NCBI GenBank assembly: GCA_000434995.1 | Contig: FR895327.1 | Location: forward strand, 103,779-135,682 | DNA length: 31,904 nucleotides | Origin: Firmicutes bacterium CAG:341 | GTDB lineage: Bacteria; Bacillota; Clostridia; Oscillospirales; Acutalibacteraceae | Reading direction: 5' to 3' | The notes under the pieces: generated by a model | What the model saw: only the letters and a program-made list of their open reading frames with translations | Database searches by the model: none | Told to the model about the DNA's origin: nothing | Made by a program: the position numbers and the translations under genes | In this document: piece by piece, positions 1 through 7,372 of the stretch | Numbering within the stretch: the first letter of the stretch is position 1 | Layout of the letters: each line of letters opens with the position of its first letter

Positions 1-22
1 TGTGCCTTTTATTTTTATATAA

Positions 23-1240
23 TTACTTATTTATCTGCTTTGAATATTTAGCAAGGTAAACTGTTCGCATAAGGAAGCATTCTGCTTTAGGAACAAAGTG
101 AGGGCGATTGAAAATTGAAACATCAACCTGCGCTTCGCAACCCTTTTCCATAATAATATCAAGAGCCTGCATATCACCGTCACTGTTACCTGTAACAATA
201 GCACCGTTGCCCTGAATAAGAACTGCATTTCTGCCGCTGATTGCCTTACCGATTTCGGCAGCACATTCATCTGTATCGCCGTCAATCCAAGGAACACATT
301 TAACATCTACACCAACGATTTGAGCAAAGTCATCAATCATAGGATACATTGTTTCATCAAGGCAAGATACTGCAACTTCATAAGGATTTACAACATGCTT
401 AATCATTGTGCAGTTTTCAGCTTCATAAATTGCTCTGTGAATTTTAGCACATTTAGGTGCAACACCGTTAACAGCAAGTCCTGTTGTCATATCAACATCA
501 ACTTTTTTGCCGCCATCATAAGTAAGTGTGAAAATGCCACCATTTCTTACAGAAGAACCGAGGTCACAAACTGCTTCAGGCATTTTACCGGCATCTTCTT
601 TTTCAAGAAAATAATTAAGCTTATTATCAACAGAATAAGTCTTTTCCCAAGAATGACGAAGATAGTTATCCTTAATAACCTTTTCGCAGCACTTTTCAAG
701 TGTATCAGCCACTTCAAATGCCTGGTCAAAGCTATCACCAAGGCAAAGTGTACCGTGATGCATAAGCATAAATGCACGGCAGCTCGGATTCATCATCATA
801 CATTTTTCGACATTTTTACGAAGTGGATTTGTTGTTGACATAGCATAATCGGCAACAGGTACATAATCGCCGAGAACCGGCTTAAATTCATTATATACAT
901 TTCTGATTTCCATACCTGTAATGCTAACAATAGTAGCAGCCTTTTGGTGAGTATGAATAACAAAATTAACAAGCGGATGATGCTTATAAGCATCTGCATG
1001 GATCCCCTTTTCAGAAGATGGTTTAATATCGCCTTCGTGTGAGCAGTCATCAATATTGACAACAACTACTTCTTCAGGTGTAAGTGTATCATATGCACGA
1101 CCTGATGGTGTAATTACAAATTGTGTATCACTGATTCTTGCAGATACATTACCCCAAGTACGAGCAATAAGACCTGTTTCAAGAAGCTTTTTACCTGCTT
1201 CAACGACTAATTTCTTAGCTTCTTCAACATCGTAAGCCAT
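23..1240 (-). CDS. Tandem-duplicated class II aldolase/adducin family protein
   Basis: This 405-residue protein has two class II aldolase folds in tandem. The first (about 1-215) carries the family's metal and catalytic set: the GNVSAR loop near 30-35, Glu77 in PSSE, the HTH pair His96/His98, and His162 in HHG. Family members such as L-fuculose-phosphate aldolase cleave ketose phosphates to DHAP and an aldehyde using zinc. The second copy (about 225-405) aligns by eye, but its HTH equivalent reads KHVVNP and its HHG equivalent reads QGNGA, so it has probably lost metal binding and may be structural. Usual single-domain members are about 210-250 residues. The start follows AAGGAG at an 8-nt spacing. 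It is second in an operon with the aminotransferase, separated by a stem-loop. The substrate is unknown, and epimerase or decarboxylase activity cannot be excluded. Confidence 0.88.
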   Translation of the reverse strand: MAYDVEEAKKLVVEAGKKLLETGLIARTWGNVSARISDTQFVITPSGRAYDTLTPEEVVVVNIDDCSHEGDIKPSSEKGIHADAYKHHPLVNFVIHTHQKAATIVSITGMEIRNVYNEFKPVLGDYVPVADYAMSTTNPLRKNVEKCMMMNPSCRAFMLMHHGTLCLGDSFDQAFEVADTLEKCCEKVIKDNYLRHSWEKTYSVDNKLNYFLEKEDAGKMPEAVCDLGSSVRNGGIFTLTYDGGKKVDVDMTTGLAVNGVAPKCAKIHRAIYEAENCTMIKHVVNPYEVAVSCLDETMYPMIDDFAQIVGVDVKCVPWIDGDTDECAAEIGKAISGRNAVLIQGNGAIVTGNSDGDMQALDIIMEKGCEAQVDVSIFNRPHFVPKAECFLMRTVYLAKYSKQINK

Positions 1241-1280
1241 AAGTTTTCTCCTTAAATTTTAAAATATATAAATGCACATA

Positions 1281-1307
1281 AAGGGAGCAGTATTAACCTG
1301 CTCCCTT
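1281..1307 (-). terminator. Intercistronic stem-loop between aminotransferase and aldolase genes
   Basis: A perfect 10-bp GC-rich stem (AAGGGAGCAG / CTGCTCCCTT) with a 7-nt loop lies in the 77-nt gap between the two genes. On the transcribed minus strand only about three U residues follow it, so it is a weak candidate for intrinsic termination. It could reduce aldolase expression relative to the aminotransferase, or protect or process the mRNA. Confidence 0.6.
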
Positions 1308-1317
1308 AAATTATTGA

Positions 1318-2802
1318 TTAGTAATCAATTTTTTCGCACTGAGAAAGAACCTTATCAAATCTCTTGATACATTCATCTATATCTTCTTCAGTATAAGCAC
1401 TTGAAGTGTAAAGACGAGAACCTGCAAGAGTTACAAGGCCTTCAGCCATATAGGCAGCACCCATATACTGCATTTCAGTCTGACGGATACCTGTTTCCTT
1501 AAGTACTGATGGAATAGTCCAAGGCTTCTTCCAGTTAATTCTGAAGTGCATTGTAGCAACTGTATGAAGCTGGCAGATAGAACCAACATTGTAGCAAACA
1601 AACGGAAGGTCATACTTCTTAATTGACTCGTTAATACCCTTAACAAGTCTGTCAGCCATCTGGCCTGCAACCTGGCAAGCATTCCTCTTTTCAATTTCGC
1701 AAATTACTGTATAACCTGCACAGCAAGAAATAGGAGTAGCAGCCATTGTACCGCCGCACATAGCCTTATGAATCTTCTTACCTTCAGCCTTATCAAGACC
1801 TGCGCCAAGATACTTCATAACTTCTCTGTGACCGCCGATACCGCCGGCACCAGGATAACCGCCTGCAATAATCTTACCGAAGATTGTAATATCAGGGTCA
1901 ATACCATAATAACCCTGTGCGCCTGAAAGGCCGATACGGAAGCCTGTTACAACTTCATCGCAAACAAGAAGAGCGCCATACTTACGGCAAAGAGCCTGAA
2001 CACCCTTAGGGAAGTCCTTATCAACAGGACGGGTAGCTGATTCAGGACCGCATGGTTCAATAAATACAGCAGCTGTACCGCCACGGAACTTATTGATGAT
2101 AAGTTTCTTCTCAAGATCTTTAAGGTCATTAGGGAAGAATTCCTGTGTATGCTTAAATACAAACAAAGGAACACCGTGTGACTGGAGATTAAGGGTACCA
2201 GGAACACGCATACCCCACGCAAGCTGGTCAGACCAACCGTGGTAAGCTCCGCCCATTTTAATGATATTTTTATGACCTGTTGCAAGACGAGCTACACGAA
2301 CAGCACACATACAAGATTCAGTACCTGAACCAAGCATACGGAACATTTCAACTGATGGGAAACATTCACTAATCTTCTTAGCAAGCTTATATTCATAAGG
2401 ATGGAACAAACCGGTTGAAGGACCGCAATCATCAAGAAGCTCCTTAACCTTTTCTTTTACAACATCATCGTTTGAACCGATAATTGTAGGACCGCCTGCC
2501 TGAAGGAAGTCGAAATATTCGTTACCGTCAATATCATAGAGCCTGTTGCCCTTAGCTTTAGTCATAACGATTGGGAAAGGATAGTTGAATGCAAGGTTGT
2601 GCTGTACACCACCAGGGATAACATTCTTTGCTTCTGTAATCATTTCCTTTGATTTTGCACACTTCTTCTCAAAGTATTCTTCTTCATACCTCTTAAGAGC
2701 TGCACGATTGATTGAATAAATTGGCTTTTTGATGAGCGCATCAAGCTGAGCTGTGATAGCTGCTGCATCAGGATACTCTGTAATTGCGAATCTTGTATCC
2801 AT
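1318..2802 (-). CDS. Class III aminotransferase (glutamate-1-semialdehyde aminomutase-like)
   Basis: This is a 494-residue PLP enzyme of fold type I, class III. Visible signatures are GSGTE (158-162, phosphate binding), GAYHGW (185-190), CDEVVTGF (281-288, with the pyridine-contacting Asp282) and FGKIIAGGYP with the Schiff-base Lys310. It is closer to GSAM-like aminomutases than to ornithine or GABA transaminases because of the GAYHGW and VVTGFR motifs. It is unlikely to be hemL, because it carries an N-terminal extension of about 50 residues, is longer than HemL (about 430), and sits with an aldolase and a sugar kinase rather than haem genes. It starts at ATG after AAGGAGG. It is first in a leftward operon read from a strong promoter with two palindromic sites in the leader. 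It probably transaminates a carbonyl or amino intermediate of the same pathway. The substrate cannot be told from sequence. Confidence 0.88.
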   Translation of the reverse strand: MDTRFAITEYPDAAAITAQLDALIKKPIYSINRAALKRYEEEYFEKKCAKSKEMITEAKNVIPGGVQHNLAFNYPFPIVMTKAKGNRLYDIDGNEYFDFLQAGGPTIIGSNDDVVKEKVKELLDDCGPSTGLFHPYEYKLAKKISECFPSVEMFRMLGSGTESCMCAVRVARLATGHKNIIKMGGAYHGWSDQLAWGMRVPGTLNLQSHGVPLFVFKHTQEFFPNDLKDLEKKLIINKFRGGTAAVFIEPCGPESATRPVDKDFPKGVQALCRKYGALLVCDEVVTGFRIGLSGAQGYYGIDPDITIFGKIIAGGYPGAGGIGGHREVMKYLGAGLDKAEGKKIHKAMCGGTMAATPISCCAGYTVICEIEKRNACQVAGQMADRLVKGINESIKKYDLPFVCYNVGSICQLHTVATMHFRINWKKPWTIPSVLKETGIRQTEMQYMGAAYMAEGLVTLAGSRLYTSSAYTEEDIDECIKRFDKVLSQCEKIDY

Positions 2803-2838
2803 TTTGGTATTCCTCCTTAGAAATCATTGCATTTTGAT

Positions 2839-2854
2839 GTGAGCGGTTACTCAC
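2839..2854. promoter_or_regulatory. Palindromic operator, copy 1 (proposed TetR site)
   Basis: GTGAGCGGTTACTCAC is a 16-bp palindrome with GTGAG/CTCAC arms. It lies between the predicted start of transcription and the ribosome binding site of the aminotransferase gene. A near-identical copy lies 26 bp away centre to centre. The divergent TetR-family gene is the obvious candidate to bind it (inference). The same bases could also form a small RNA hairpin in the leader. Confidence 0.75.
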
Positions 2855-2864
2855 GCTATAAGGT

Positions 2865-2880
2865 GTGAGCCGCTACTCAC
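2865..2880. promoter_or_regulatory. Palindromic operator, copy 2 (proposed TetR site)
   Basis: GTGAGCCGCTACTCAC is the second 16-bp copy, differing from copy 1 only at two central positions. It begins about 10 bases after the predicted leftward transcription start. A protein bound here would block promoter escape or elongation. The half-sites read GTGAGC and GTGAGT inward. Confidence 0.75.
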
Positions 2881-2896
2881 TAAAATTTACACTTTA

Positions 2897-2924
2897 AGTA
2901 TATCACTTTTTTACGATTTGTCAA
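2897..2924 (-). promoter_or_regulatory. Promoter of the aminotransferase-aldolase operon
   Basis: On the minus strand a consensus TTGACA (2919-2924) is followed after 16 bp by TATACT (2897-2902). Transcription would start near 2889, just before the two palindromes, leaving a leader of roughly 85 nt before the start codon. Confidence 0.8.
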
Positions 2925-2955
2925 ATCACAAAATATAAAAAAATCGCTTTATTTC

Positions 2956-2984
2956 TTGCAAAAGGCAGTGCAAAATGGTAATAT
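2956..2984 (+). promoter_or_regulatory. Promoter of the TetR-family regulator gene
   Basis: TTGCAA (2956-2961), a 17-bp spacer, then TAATAT (2979-2984). It is divergent from and about 30 bp away from the leftward promoter. The GTGAG palindromes lie more than 75 bp upstream of this -35, so autoregulation by them is not obvious. Confidence 0.6.
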
Positions 2985-3026
2985 ACATTTGTATTAAATA
3001 GGTTTTGAGAGGGAGATTTGTAGAGC

Positions 3027-3749
3027 TTGCACAAAGAGAAATATTCAATTTTGTGCAACACTACAAAATTTATAAAAATGTTAGAAAATCACTACAAAGA
3101 AGCTTTTGAAAGAGCAAGTGAAGAACGACAGGAACTTATACTTGAAACAGGAATTGAAGAATTTTCATCAAAAGGCTATGAAAAAGCAAATATAAATGTA
3201 ATTGCCAAAAAATGCGGAATAAGCATCGGGCTTATGTATAAATATTTTTCAACTAAAGAAGATTTATTTATCACCTGCTTGCGAAGGGGTATGAAAATAC
3301 TTGATGATACGCTTGATGATATTATGGCAAGTGATGATAAATTGCTTGTAAAAGCTGAAAAAGTAATTCGTGCAACCTGCTTTCATTCAAAAAAATATGC
3401 TAACTACATTAAACTTTATAACGAAGTAACTGCACTGAAAAACGGGGAAATGGTAGTCACCCTTGCAACAGCGATTGAGGAAAGCACAAGTAGAAAATAT
3501 ATTACGAGTATAACACAGGCGCTTGAAAAAGGTGATGTCAGGGCTGACCTTGACCCTAAACTTTTCGCATTTTATCTTGATAATCTGTTAACTTCCCTTC
3601 AATTTTCATATACTTGTGATTATTACAGAAAAAGATTTGAAATATACACGGGCATTGATGTAAACGAAATGGATGATGAGCAGGTTATCAGCCAACTGTT
3701 AAGCTTTATTGAATCTGCATTCACCTATGGAAAGAAAAAGCAACAGTAA
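3027..3749 (+). CDS. TetR/AcrR family transcriptional regulator
   Basis: A 240-residue TetR-type repressor with an N-terminal helix-turn-helix. The recognition region GISIGLMYKYFSTKEDLF is the canonical TetR motif and lies at about residues 64-81. The C-terminal helical part, presumably the ligand and dimerisation domain, is not diagnostic. The listed start is TTG at 3027, supported by a GAGGGAGA ribosome site about 10 nt upstream. An ATG at 3078 gives a 223-residue protein of more usual length but has no visible Shine-Dalgarno sequence. The gene is divergent from the aminotransferase-aldolase operon, whose leader carries two palindromes, and is followed by the kinase gene. It is therefore the probable local repressor, with a pathway metabolite as the likely inducer (inference). 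Confidence 0.9.
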   Translation: MHKEKYSILCNTTKFIKMLENHYKEAFERASEERQELILETGIEEFSSKGYEKANINVIAKKCGISIGLMYKYFSTKEDLFITCLRRGMKILDDTLDDIMASDDKLLVKAEKVIRATCFHSKKYANYIKLYNEVTALKNGEMVVTLATAIEESTSRKYITSITQALEKGDVRADLDPKLFAFYLDNLLTSLQFSYTCDYYRKRFEIYTGIDVNEMDDEQVISQLLSFIESAFTYGKKKQQ

Positions 3750-3766
3750 AAATTCAGCATTTGTTC

Positions 3767-3795
3767 TTGAAAGTGAACACGGTGTACTGTATAAT
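3767..3795 (+). promoter_or_regulatory. Promoter of the FGGY kinase gene
   Basis: TTGAAA (3767-3772), an exact 17-bp spacer and a perfect TATAAT (3790-3795). It lies in the 117-nt gap after the TetR gene, so the kinase has its own strong promoter rather than depending only on read-through. Confidence 0.8.
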
Positions 3796-3810
3796 AGGTA
3801 GTATTATACA
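3788..3810. promoter_or_regulatory. Inverted repeat covering the kinase -10 box (probable operator)
   Basis: Two perfect 9-bp arms, TGTATAATA and TATTATACA, flank a 5-bp centre (GGTAG). The left arm contains the whole -10 hexamer, so a bound dimer would exclude RNA polymerase. The sequence is unlike the GTGAG...CTCAC palindromes upstream of the aminotransferase, which suggests a different regulator or a second specificity. Confidence 0.65.
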
Positions 3811-3866
3811 TCATTCTTTTTAAAGCATAATATTTTGCCAAAAGCAAAACACGGAGGATATAAGGT

Positions 3867-5486
3867 ATGAAAAAATATGTAATTACATACGACATCGGCA
3901 CAACAGGCATTAAAACCTGCCTTATTGAAATTGAAGATTCAATGAGAATTTTGGCATCTGCAACAGCTGGCTACAACCTTTATGTAGATGATGAAACAGG
4001 CGTTAAGGGCGGTGCTGAGCAGGATGTAGATGAATGGTGGAGTGCAATGTGTTCTACCACAAGAACAGTATTTGACAAAATGCCTGCCATAAAAAAAGAA
4101 CAAGTTGAAGGAATCAGCTTTTGCTCTGCGATGCAGGGTCTTGTACTTGTTGACAAGGATGGCAATTGCATCAGGCGTCCTATGACTTATATGGACCAGC
4201 GTGCAAGAGAAGAACTTAAAAAAGGTATGGCTCACGGTGTCCAAATTGCAGGTGCTGAAATTACAAAGCTTCTCAAATATCTCAAATATACAGGTGCGGT
4301 TTCATCATCTGTAAAAGATCCTATTTGGAAATACAGATGGGTTGAGGCACACGAACCTGAAAACTTTAAAAAGATTTATAAATGGCTCGATATTAAAGAA
4401 TATCTTATTCTTCGTGCAAGCGGCGAATTTGTTATGACTCAGGATTCAGCATTCGGTACTCTTCTTTATGATACAAGAAAAGGCCACGAGGGCTGGTGCA
4501 AGCCTGTATGCGATATGGTTGGTGTTAAAATGGAACACCTTGCGCCGATTAAAAAGAGTACAGAAAAAGTCGGCGAAGTAACAGAAAAAGCTGCAAAGGA
4601 ACTCGGCCTTGCACCGGGAACAGCTGTATACGGCGGTGGCGGTGATGCTTCACTTATCGGTGTAGGTGCAGGTGCTACCGAAGTAGGCGACACTCATATT
4701 TATTCAGGTACATCAGGCTGGGTCGGAACAGTAGTTGAAAAGCAGACTGTTGATACAGGCGCTATGATTGCTGCTATCGTAGGTGCTGACCCTGCAACAT
4801 TCAATTACTTTGCAGAGCTTGAAACATCTAACAAATGCGTTGGCTGGGTTAAAGACCACCTTGCACTTGATGAAATCGGCGTATTTCTTAAAAAGTACGG
4901 TAACGCTGCCGATAGCTTTGAACAGGTTGAATTTAATATGTATGACTACCTTGAAGAAGTTATTGATACAATCCCTGCCGGCTCTAACGGTGTAATCTTC
5001 ACCCCTTGGCTTCACGGTAACAGATGCCCGTTTGAAGACCCAAATGCAGCAGGTATGTTCTTCAACATCAGGCTTGAAACAGGTAAAACAGAGCTTATTC
5101 GTGCAGTAGTTGAAGGAATTTGTTTCCATATGAAGTGGATGTATGAAAGACAAGGCCTTAAAGTTAAGACTTCCGAAGCAGTGCGTTTCTGCGGTGGCGG
5201 CGCTCTTGGTGAAACAACCTGCCAAATCCTTGCCGATATTCTTCAAAAGGATGTTGTAGTTGTTGAATCACCACAAAACATCGGTGCAGTTGGTGCAGCA
5301 GCTTGTATTGCTGTCGGAATGGGACTTGTACCTTCAATGAAGGATGTTAAAAAACTTATTCCTGTAAAAACTACATATCATCCAAATAAAGCAAATAAAG
5401 ATGTATATGAAAAGAACTTTAAGGTATTCAAAAATCTTTATAAGTGCAATAAAGAAAACTTCGCAATACTTAACGGTCAAGACTAA
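3867..5486 (+). CDS. FGGY-family carbohydrate kinase (xylulokinase-like)
   Basis: A 539-residue cytoplasmic sugar kinase of the ASKHA fold. The N-terminal phosphate loop DIGTTGIK is at 9-16, the sugar-contacting MDQRA at 109-113, and the catalytic aspartate is expected at Asp260 in GGGGDA. The second-domain ATP motif GTSGW is at 281-285, and the C-terminal FCGGGALG and ESPQNIGAVGAA motifs are present. It starts at ATG after GGAGGA. Overall shape resembles xylulokinase, but no pentose isomerase is nearby, so the substrate is open. A ketose kinase beside a class II aldolase is the usual arrangement for phosphorylation followed by aldol cleavage (fuculose and rhamnulose pathways). That makes the three enzymes here a plausible pathway. 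Expression probably responds to the palindrome over its -10. A terminator follows 15 nt after the stop. Confidence 0.9.
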   Translation: MKKYVITYDIGTTGIKTCLIEIEDSMRILASATAGYNLYVDDETGVKGGAEQDVDEWWSAMCSTTRTVFDKMPAIKKEQVEGISFCSAMQGLVLVDKDGNCIRRPMTYMDQRAREELKKGMAHGVQIAGAEITKLLKYLKYTGAVSSSVKDPIWKYRWVEAHEPENFKKIYKWLDIKEYLILRASGEFVMTQDSAFGTLLYDTRKGHEGWCKPVCDMVGVKMEHLAPIKKSTEKVGEVTEKAAKELGLAPGTAVYGGGGDASLIGVGAGATEVGDTHIYSGTSGWVGTVVEKQTVDTGAMIAAIVGADPATFNYFAELETSNKCVGWVKDHLALDEIGVFLKKYGNAADSFEQVEFNMYDYLEEVIDTIPAGSNGVIFTPWLHGNRCPFEDPNAAGMFFNIRLETGKTELIRAVVEGICFHMKWMYERQGLKVKTSEAVRFCGGGALGETTCQILADILQKDVVVVESPQNIGAVGAAACIAVGMGLVPSMKDVKKLIPVKTTYHPNKANKDVYEKNFKVFKNLYKCNKENFAILNGQD

Positions 5487-5500
5487 TGTGAATATACAAA

Positions 5501-5534
5501 AAGCTGTCGGAATTAAAACTCCGACAGCTTTTTT
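5501..5534. terminator. Bidirectional intrinsic terminator between kinase and rluB
   Basis: An 11-bp perfect stem (AAGCTGTCGGA / TCCGACAGCTT) with an 8-nt loop is flanked by an A-run on the left and a T-run on the right. It therefore gives a U-tract in both directions and can end both the kinase transcript and the converging rluB operon. Confidence 0.92.
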
Positions 5535-5537
5535 GAT

Positions 5538-6287
5538 TTAATTATTATATTCCTGAGTTGCAGGGTTTGAAGAACGAAGAAGTTTATGCACCTCGTTATC
5601 AGTAAGGCGGCGTGTTTTACCGGTTTGAAGCATACCGAGCTTTACAGGACCGATTGAAATTCTTTTAAGCCTTGCAACCTGCAATCCGACTGCTTCACAC
5701 ATCTTTCTTATTTGGCGATTTCTCCCCTCACGAAGAATAAATTCAAGAACTACTCTGCCATCTTCTTCAGTAATAACATTTATATCACAAGGGGCGGTTT
5801 TTCTACCGTCGATTTCAATTCCGTTTCTCATTTTTTCAAGCATTTCATCATTAACGCTAGGTTTAACTGTTACACGATAAACCTTTGCATAATTATGCTT
5901 TGGATGTGTGAGTGCATTAGCAAACGAACCGTCATTAGTGAGAATAAGAAGTCCCTCACTGTCTTTATCAAGTCTGCCTACCGGATAAACCCTTGCTTCA
6001 CAATCTACCAAATCCATTACGGTTTTTCTGCCGAGTTCATCTGAAACAGTAGTAACATATCCTCGCGGTTTATTGAGCATAATATAGTACATACGCTCTT
6101 CCTTGGTAATTCTTTTACCCTTAACTGCAACAATATCTTTTTTAGGATTGATTTTATCACCGATATGGGCAACATGGCCGTTAACCTTAACCTTACCCAT
6201 TTCAATAAGTTCTTCACTCTTTCGCCTTGAAGCCACGCCACATTCAGCCATAAACTTTTGAAGGCGTACCAGATTGTTGTTTGCCAT
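5538..6287 (-). CDS. rluB: 23S rRNA pseudouridine synthase, RsuA/RluB family
   Basis: A 249-residue enzyme that isomerises a uridine of ribosomal RNA to pseudouridine. An N-terminal S4 RNA-binding domain (about 6-52, with CGVASRRKSEELI) is followed by the catalytic domain containing GRLDKDSEGLL, with catalytic Asp107. The C-terminal GRNRQIRKMCEAVG motif is characteristic. Length fits the RsuA/RluB/E/F group; RluB is preferred from Firmicute context, because in B. subtilis rluB follows dacB and spmAB. It is the last gene of the long leftward operon. Its first 44 bases lie inside the end of the carboxypeptidase gene, where a GAGGAT ribosome site is found, so translation is probably coupled. The terminator follows 4 nt after the stop. 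Confidence 0.93.
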   Translation of the reverse strand: MANNNLVRLQKFMAECGVASRRKSEELIEMGKVKVNGHVAHIGDKINPKKDIVAVKGKRITKEERMYYIMLNKPRGYVTTVSDELGRKTVMDLVDCEARVYPVGRLDKDSEGLLILTNDGSFANALTHPKHNYAKVYRVTVKPSVNDEMLEKMRNGIEIDGRKTAPCDINVITEEDGRVVLEFILREGRNRQIRKMCEAVGLQVARLKRISIGPVKLGMLQTGKTRRLTDNEVHKLLRSSNPATQEYNN

Positions 6288-7338
6288 ATTCTTTTACATC
6301 CTCGTCTGCCTCTATCGGCAGTCTTTCCAATATTTTATTATTATAATAAACTATCACTTCACCGAGCTTATCCCCCTTTTTAACAGGTGCATAAACAAAT
6401 GGAAAGTAATATTCTAAAACCTTAACGCTGCCTAAAAGGTAGCGTTTTTTATTATATGTGCATTTAACATACGCTTTTTCACTGCCGACAGTATCAATAG
6501 AAATCACATTTGATATACTGACTGCATTATATTTCTGCTCACAAATTTCCGTGAAATAAGTATGAGCATCCCAATCATCAGGACAATTTAAAGTTACGCA
6601 AATTATTGTATTACCGTTATATTTTTTAGCACTTACAAGGCATCTGCCCGCATTTTCCGTAAAACCGGTTTTAATGCCGACAAATTCACCGTCTTTTAGA
6701 TTATAACCTAAAAGCTTATTATGATTATAAATAGTCTTTTTCTCACCGCTTACTGTAACTTCGGCACTCTGCATTGAAACAATTTCAGAAAAAAATTCGT
6801 TTTCCATAGCATTTGCCGAAAGCAGTGCCATATCATAAGCACACGAATAAGGTTTATCATCATCTAATCCTGACGGAGTGATAAAATGCGTATTATTCAT
6901 ACCCAACTTGCTTGCGGTGCTGTTCATCAAATCGGCAAATGCTTTCAAACTGCCACTCAAAGTAAACGCAACGGCATTTGCACAATCATTGCCCGATGCA
7001 AGCATCATACCCACACATAAATCATAAAGCGTGACAGTATCCCCTGCTTTTAAATACAGCATTGTACCCTCGCATTCATCAAGCATTTGAGAAGTAATTT
7101 TAATAGTTTTATCAAGGTTACCGCTTTTGCAAGCCAAAAAGCAAGTCATAATTTTAGTTGTAGACGCCACACTTCTATGCTCATAAATATTATTTTCATA
7201 TAGCATTTGGCGGGTTGTCATATCCATAACACATACGCTTGAAGCAGAAAAAGAGGAACTGTATGCAACATTGGGAAATGCAAAAAGGAGTACAAATAAA
7301 AACGCAGTAATTTTCTTTAACAAAACAATCACCCACAT
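6244..7338 (-). CDS. D-alanyl-D-alanine carboxypeptidase (peptidase S11, DacB/DacF type)
   Basis: A secreted serine peptidase that removes the terminal D-Ala from peptidoglycan stem peptides. The signal peptide (LLKKITAFLFVLLFAFPNVAYS) is followed by the S11 catalytic triplet: STTK (SxxK, Ser59/Lys62 from this start), SGNDCAN (SxN) and IKTGFTENAG (KTG). The reading frame is open to an ATG at 7446, but that would overlap gerW by 74 nt. The ATG at 7338, or the TTG at 7323 with GGTGAT before it, puts a Lys-Lys n-region at the signal peptide and leaves a short gap. The C-terminal region after about residue 255 fits the PBP5 beta domain. Its place between gerW and rluB suggests a sporulation or cortex role like B. 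subtilis DacB (inference). Confidence 0.9.
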   Translation of the reverse strand: MWVIVLLKKITAFLFVLLFAFPNVAYSSSFSASSVCVMDMTTRQMLYENNIYEHRSVASTTKIMTCFLACKSGNLDKTIKITSQMLDECEGTMLYLKAGDTVTLYDLCVGMMLASGNDCANAVAFTLSGSLKAFADLMNSTASKLGMNNTHFITPSGLDDDKPYSCAYDMALLSANAMENEFFSEIVSMQSAEVTVSGEKKTIYNHNKLLGYNLKDGEFVGIKTGFTENAGRCLVSAKKYNGNTIICVTLNCPDDWDAHTYFTEICEQKYNAVSISNVISIDTVGSEKAYVKCTYNKKRYLLGSVKVLEYYFPFVYAPVKKGDKLGEVIVYYNNKILERLPIEADEDVKEYGKQQSGTPSKVYG

Positions 7339-7372
7339 AAAATATATGCAGGTGATTGGGATAATAACAAAA

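Noticed and set aside
320..838. 172-codon open frame on the plus strand
   Set aside because: Antisense to the aldolase gene; Cys/Phe/Ile-rich shadow translation with no domain.
1318..2802. Assignment of the aminotransferase as hemL
   Set aside because: Longer N-terminus, lack of haem genes nearby and pairing with an aldolase make tetrapyrrole synthesis unlikely.
4713..5246. 177-codon open frame on the minus strand
   Set aside because: Antisense to the conserved C-terminal domain of the FGGY kinase; no family motif and no start signal.
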